Source of the DNA: Candidatus Intestinimonas merdavium
GTDB taxonomy: Bacteria > Bacillota > Clostridia > Oscillospirales > Oscillospiraceae
NCBI GenBank assembly: GCA_019115785.1
Contig: DXCX01000017.1
Coordinates: forward strand, 1-46,990
Direction: 5' to 3'
Length of the DNA stretch: 46,990 nucleotides
The notes beneath the pieces were generated by a model that was given only the letters and a program-made list of their open reading frames with translations, made no database searches and was not told the origin of the DNA. This document shows, in pieces, positions 46,123 to 46,990 of this stretch. Position 1 is the first letter of the stretch; every line of letters begins with the position of its first letter. Both the position numbers and the translations under genes were made by a program.

Positions 46123-46734
46123 GTGGCAGGGCAGACTTACGGATATATCCGCGTCAGTTCCAAGGACCAGAACGAGGACCGGCAGCTTCTCGCCATGTGG
46201 GAACTGCCCATCCCGGAGAAGAATATCTACATGGACAAGCAGAGTGGCAAGGACTTCAACCGGCCCCAGTACAAGCGGCTGGTGCGGCGCATGAAAAAAG
46301 ACGATCTGCTCTACATCAAAAGCATCGACCGTCTGGGGCGCAACTATAAGGAGATCTTGGACCAGTGGCGGGTGTTGACCAAGGAGAAGGGTGTGGACAT
46401 CGTGGTGCTGGATATGCCCCTGCTGGATACCAGACGGGGCAAGGACCTGATGGGGACCTTCCTCAGCGACATCGTGCTGCAAGTGCTGTCCTTCGTGGCG
46501 GAGAACGAGCGCGCCAATATCCGCCAGCGGCAGGCCGAGGGCATCGCGGCGGCAAAGGCCAAGGGAGTGCGCTTTGGTAGAGTCCCCAAGCCCCTGCCGG
46601 ATGGATTTCATCAGGCATATCAGCGGTGGAAACGCGGTGAGATCACCGGAAGCGAAGCGGCCAGGGAATGCGGCCTGCCCCGCTCCACCTTCATCTACCG
46701 GGCCGAAATTTACGAAAAGTCCACCTTATCGTGA
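46123..46734 (+). CDS. Small serine recombinase (resolvase/invertase family)
   Basis: 203 residues from GTG 46123, with AAGGAGG 7 bases upstream. The catalytic Ser12 is in GYIRVSSKDQNEDRQ. The conserved IKSIDRLGRNYKEIL and ERANIRQRQAEGIAAAKAKG (E-helix) are present. A C-terminal HTH (ITGSEAARECGLPRSTFIYR) binds DNA. It is about the normal length for resolvases and invertases. It could resolve cointegrates or multimers of the element, or belong to a separate transposon abutting it. Confidence 0.92.
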   Translation: MAGQTYGYIRVSSKDQNEDRQLLAMWELPIPEKNIYMDKQSGKDFNRPQYKRLVRRMKKDDLLYIKSIDRLGRNYKEILDQWRVLTKEKGVDIVVLDMPLLDTRRGKDLMGTFLSDIVLQVLSFVAENERANIRQRQAEGIAAAKAKGVRFGRVPKPLPDGFHQAYQRWKRGEITGSEAARECGLPRSTFIYRAEIYEKSTLS

Positions 46735-46741
46735 AACAAGA

Positions 46742-46775
46742 AATTTCACAGGAATGTGTACTTTCCTGTGAAATT
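46742..46775. terminator. 13-bp perfect hairpin after the resolvase gene
   Basis: AATTTCACAGGAA (46742-46754) pairs with TTCCTGTGAAATT (46763-46775) around an 8-base loop, beginning 7 bases after the stop. It lacks a T-tract beyond the stem's own TT, so it could be a weak terminator or a protein-binding palindrome. Confidence 0.5.
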
Positions 46776-46870
46776 GCATGGTAAAATAAGTATTATCATC
46801 ATATCACAATCCGCATGGCATTTCCATGGTTAATTCAAGAAAAATACATAATCTTCCTTGTGTGAATACG

Positions 46871-46959
46871 CCGCCTGAAACGGTGCCTTTAGACCGCACG
46901 AATGGTGCACCCAGACCGCTGAAATGGTGCATGGTCACCGCAGCCATGGTGCATTGACA
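46871..46959. repeat. Four ~22-bp direct repeats, possible IS21-like terminus
   Basis: Units start at 46871, 46894, 46916 and 46938, each beginning CCGC and containing GGTGC; the last three share ATGGTGCA. The preceding TGTGAATACGCC (from 46861) looks like the TGT terminus of an IS21-family element, whose ends typically carry several such repeats. The element would then extend right, outside the window. Plasmid-type iterons are the alternative. The remaining bases to 46990 show no gene. Confidence 0.45.
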
Positions 46960-46990
46960 GGATGGCCACTAAAATGGATTCAGCATCATC

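Noticed and set aside
1-46990. Prophage interpretation of the region
   Set aside because: No capsid, terminase, portal or tail genes were seen; the type IV secretion, relaxase and oriT features define a conjugative element.

Overview
The window is a GC-rich stretch of Firmicutes DNA. Strong AGGAGG ribosome-binding sites, many GTG/TTG starts, a CTn/Tn1549-like type IV secretion module, SpaA/CnaB surface proteins with a sortase, and Maff2-, CD1108- and CD1112-type mobile-element proteins point to a gut clostridium. Oscillospiraceae or Lachnospiraceae is most likely; this is inferred from gene content and composition, not from a search. Most of the window is an integrative and conjugative element (ICE). 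I could not fix either end of the element.

Layout. (1) 1-3870, minus strand: an ankyrin protein cut by the window edge, an unrecognised 479-aa protein, a zinc-ribbon protein and a TetR regulator. This lower-GC accessory or flanking region resembles immunity-type gene arrays. (2) 4111-5327: the 3' remnant of a second relaxase, fused to the end of a RepA/DUF6017-type replication initiator gene. (3) 5445-16756, minus: transfer module with NlpC/P60 hydrolase (CD1108 family), VirB4, PrgI, VirB6/TrbL-like (CD1112 family), Maff2, VirD4 coupling protein, PcfB, MOB relaxase, MobC and a candidate oriT at 16816-16864. Two plus-strand islands sit inside it: a small membrane protein, and a Phd/YefM-RelE/ParE toxin-antitoxin pair with its own strong promoter. 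(4) 16932-30692, minus: a long, tightly overlapping operon. Read from its promoter-distal end upward it holds VapD, two paralogous small proteins, an adenine-type DNA methylase, a DUF4406-like protein, a hexapeptide protein, a PP-loop (PAPS-reductase-like) enzyme, S-adenosylmethionine synthetase, DUF3846, a gamma-glutamylcyclotransferase-like protein, an amidoligase, a C5-cytosine methylase, ParR/ParM, ParB and SSB. (5) 30768-40771, minus: surface and replication genes. A giant CnaB-repeat adhesin is split by a decayed group II intron; an SLH protein, a sortase, a membrane-anchored protein, a Toprim primase and a ribbon-helix-helix-like protein follow. (6) 40993-43295, minus: large serine recombinase and an HTH regulator. 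(7) 43393-46734, plus: a divergent operon with an excisionase-like protein, an unrecognised protein, a possible RusA-like protein and a small serine resolvase. The window ends in iteron-like repeats that may be the edge of an IS21-like element.

How it works together. The serine recombinase, HTH regulator and excisionase-like gene would control excision. The relaxase, MobC, PcfB and VirD4 would process DNA and pass it to the VirB4/VirB6/PrgI channel. The NlpC/P60 enzyme would open the wall, and the adhesin and sortase would mediate cell contact. RepA, primase, SSB, ParM/ParR and ParB suggest that the circular form replicates and is partitioned.

The most interesting unexplained part is 18713-26597. 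Two DNA methylases bracket a SAM synthetase translationally coupled to a cysteine-rich PP-loop enzyme, plus an amidoligase/GGCT pair. This looks like an element-borne modification or metabolite cassette. The clearest structural novelty is the adhesin gene, whose LPRTGY sorting end is separated from 13 CnaB domains by a splicing-incompetent intron fragment.
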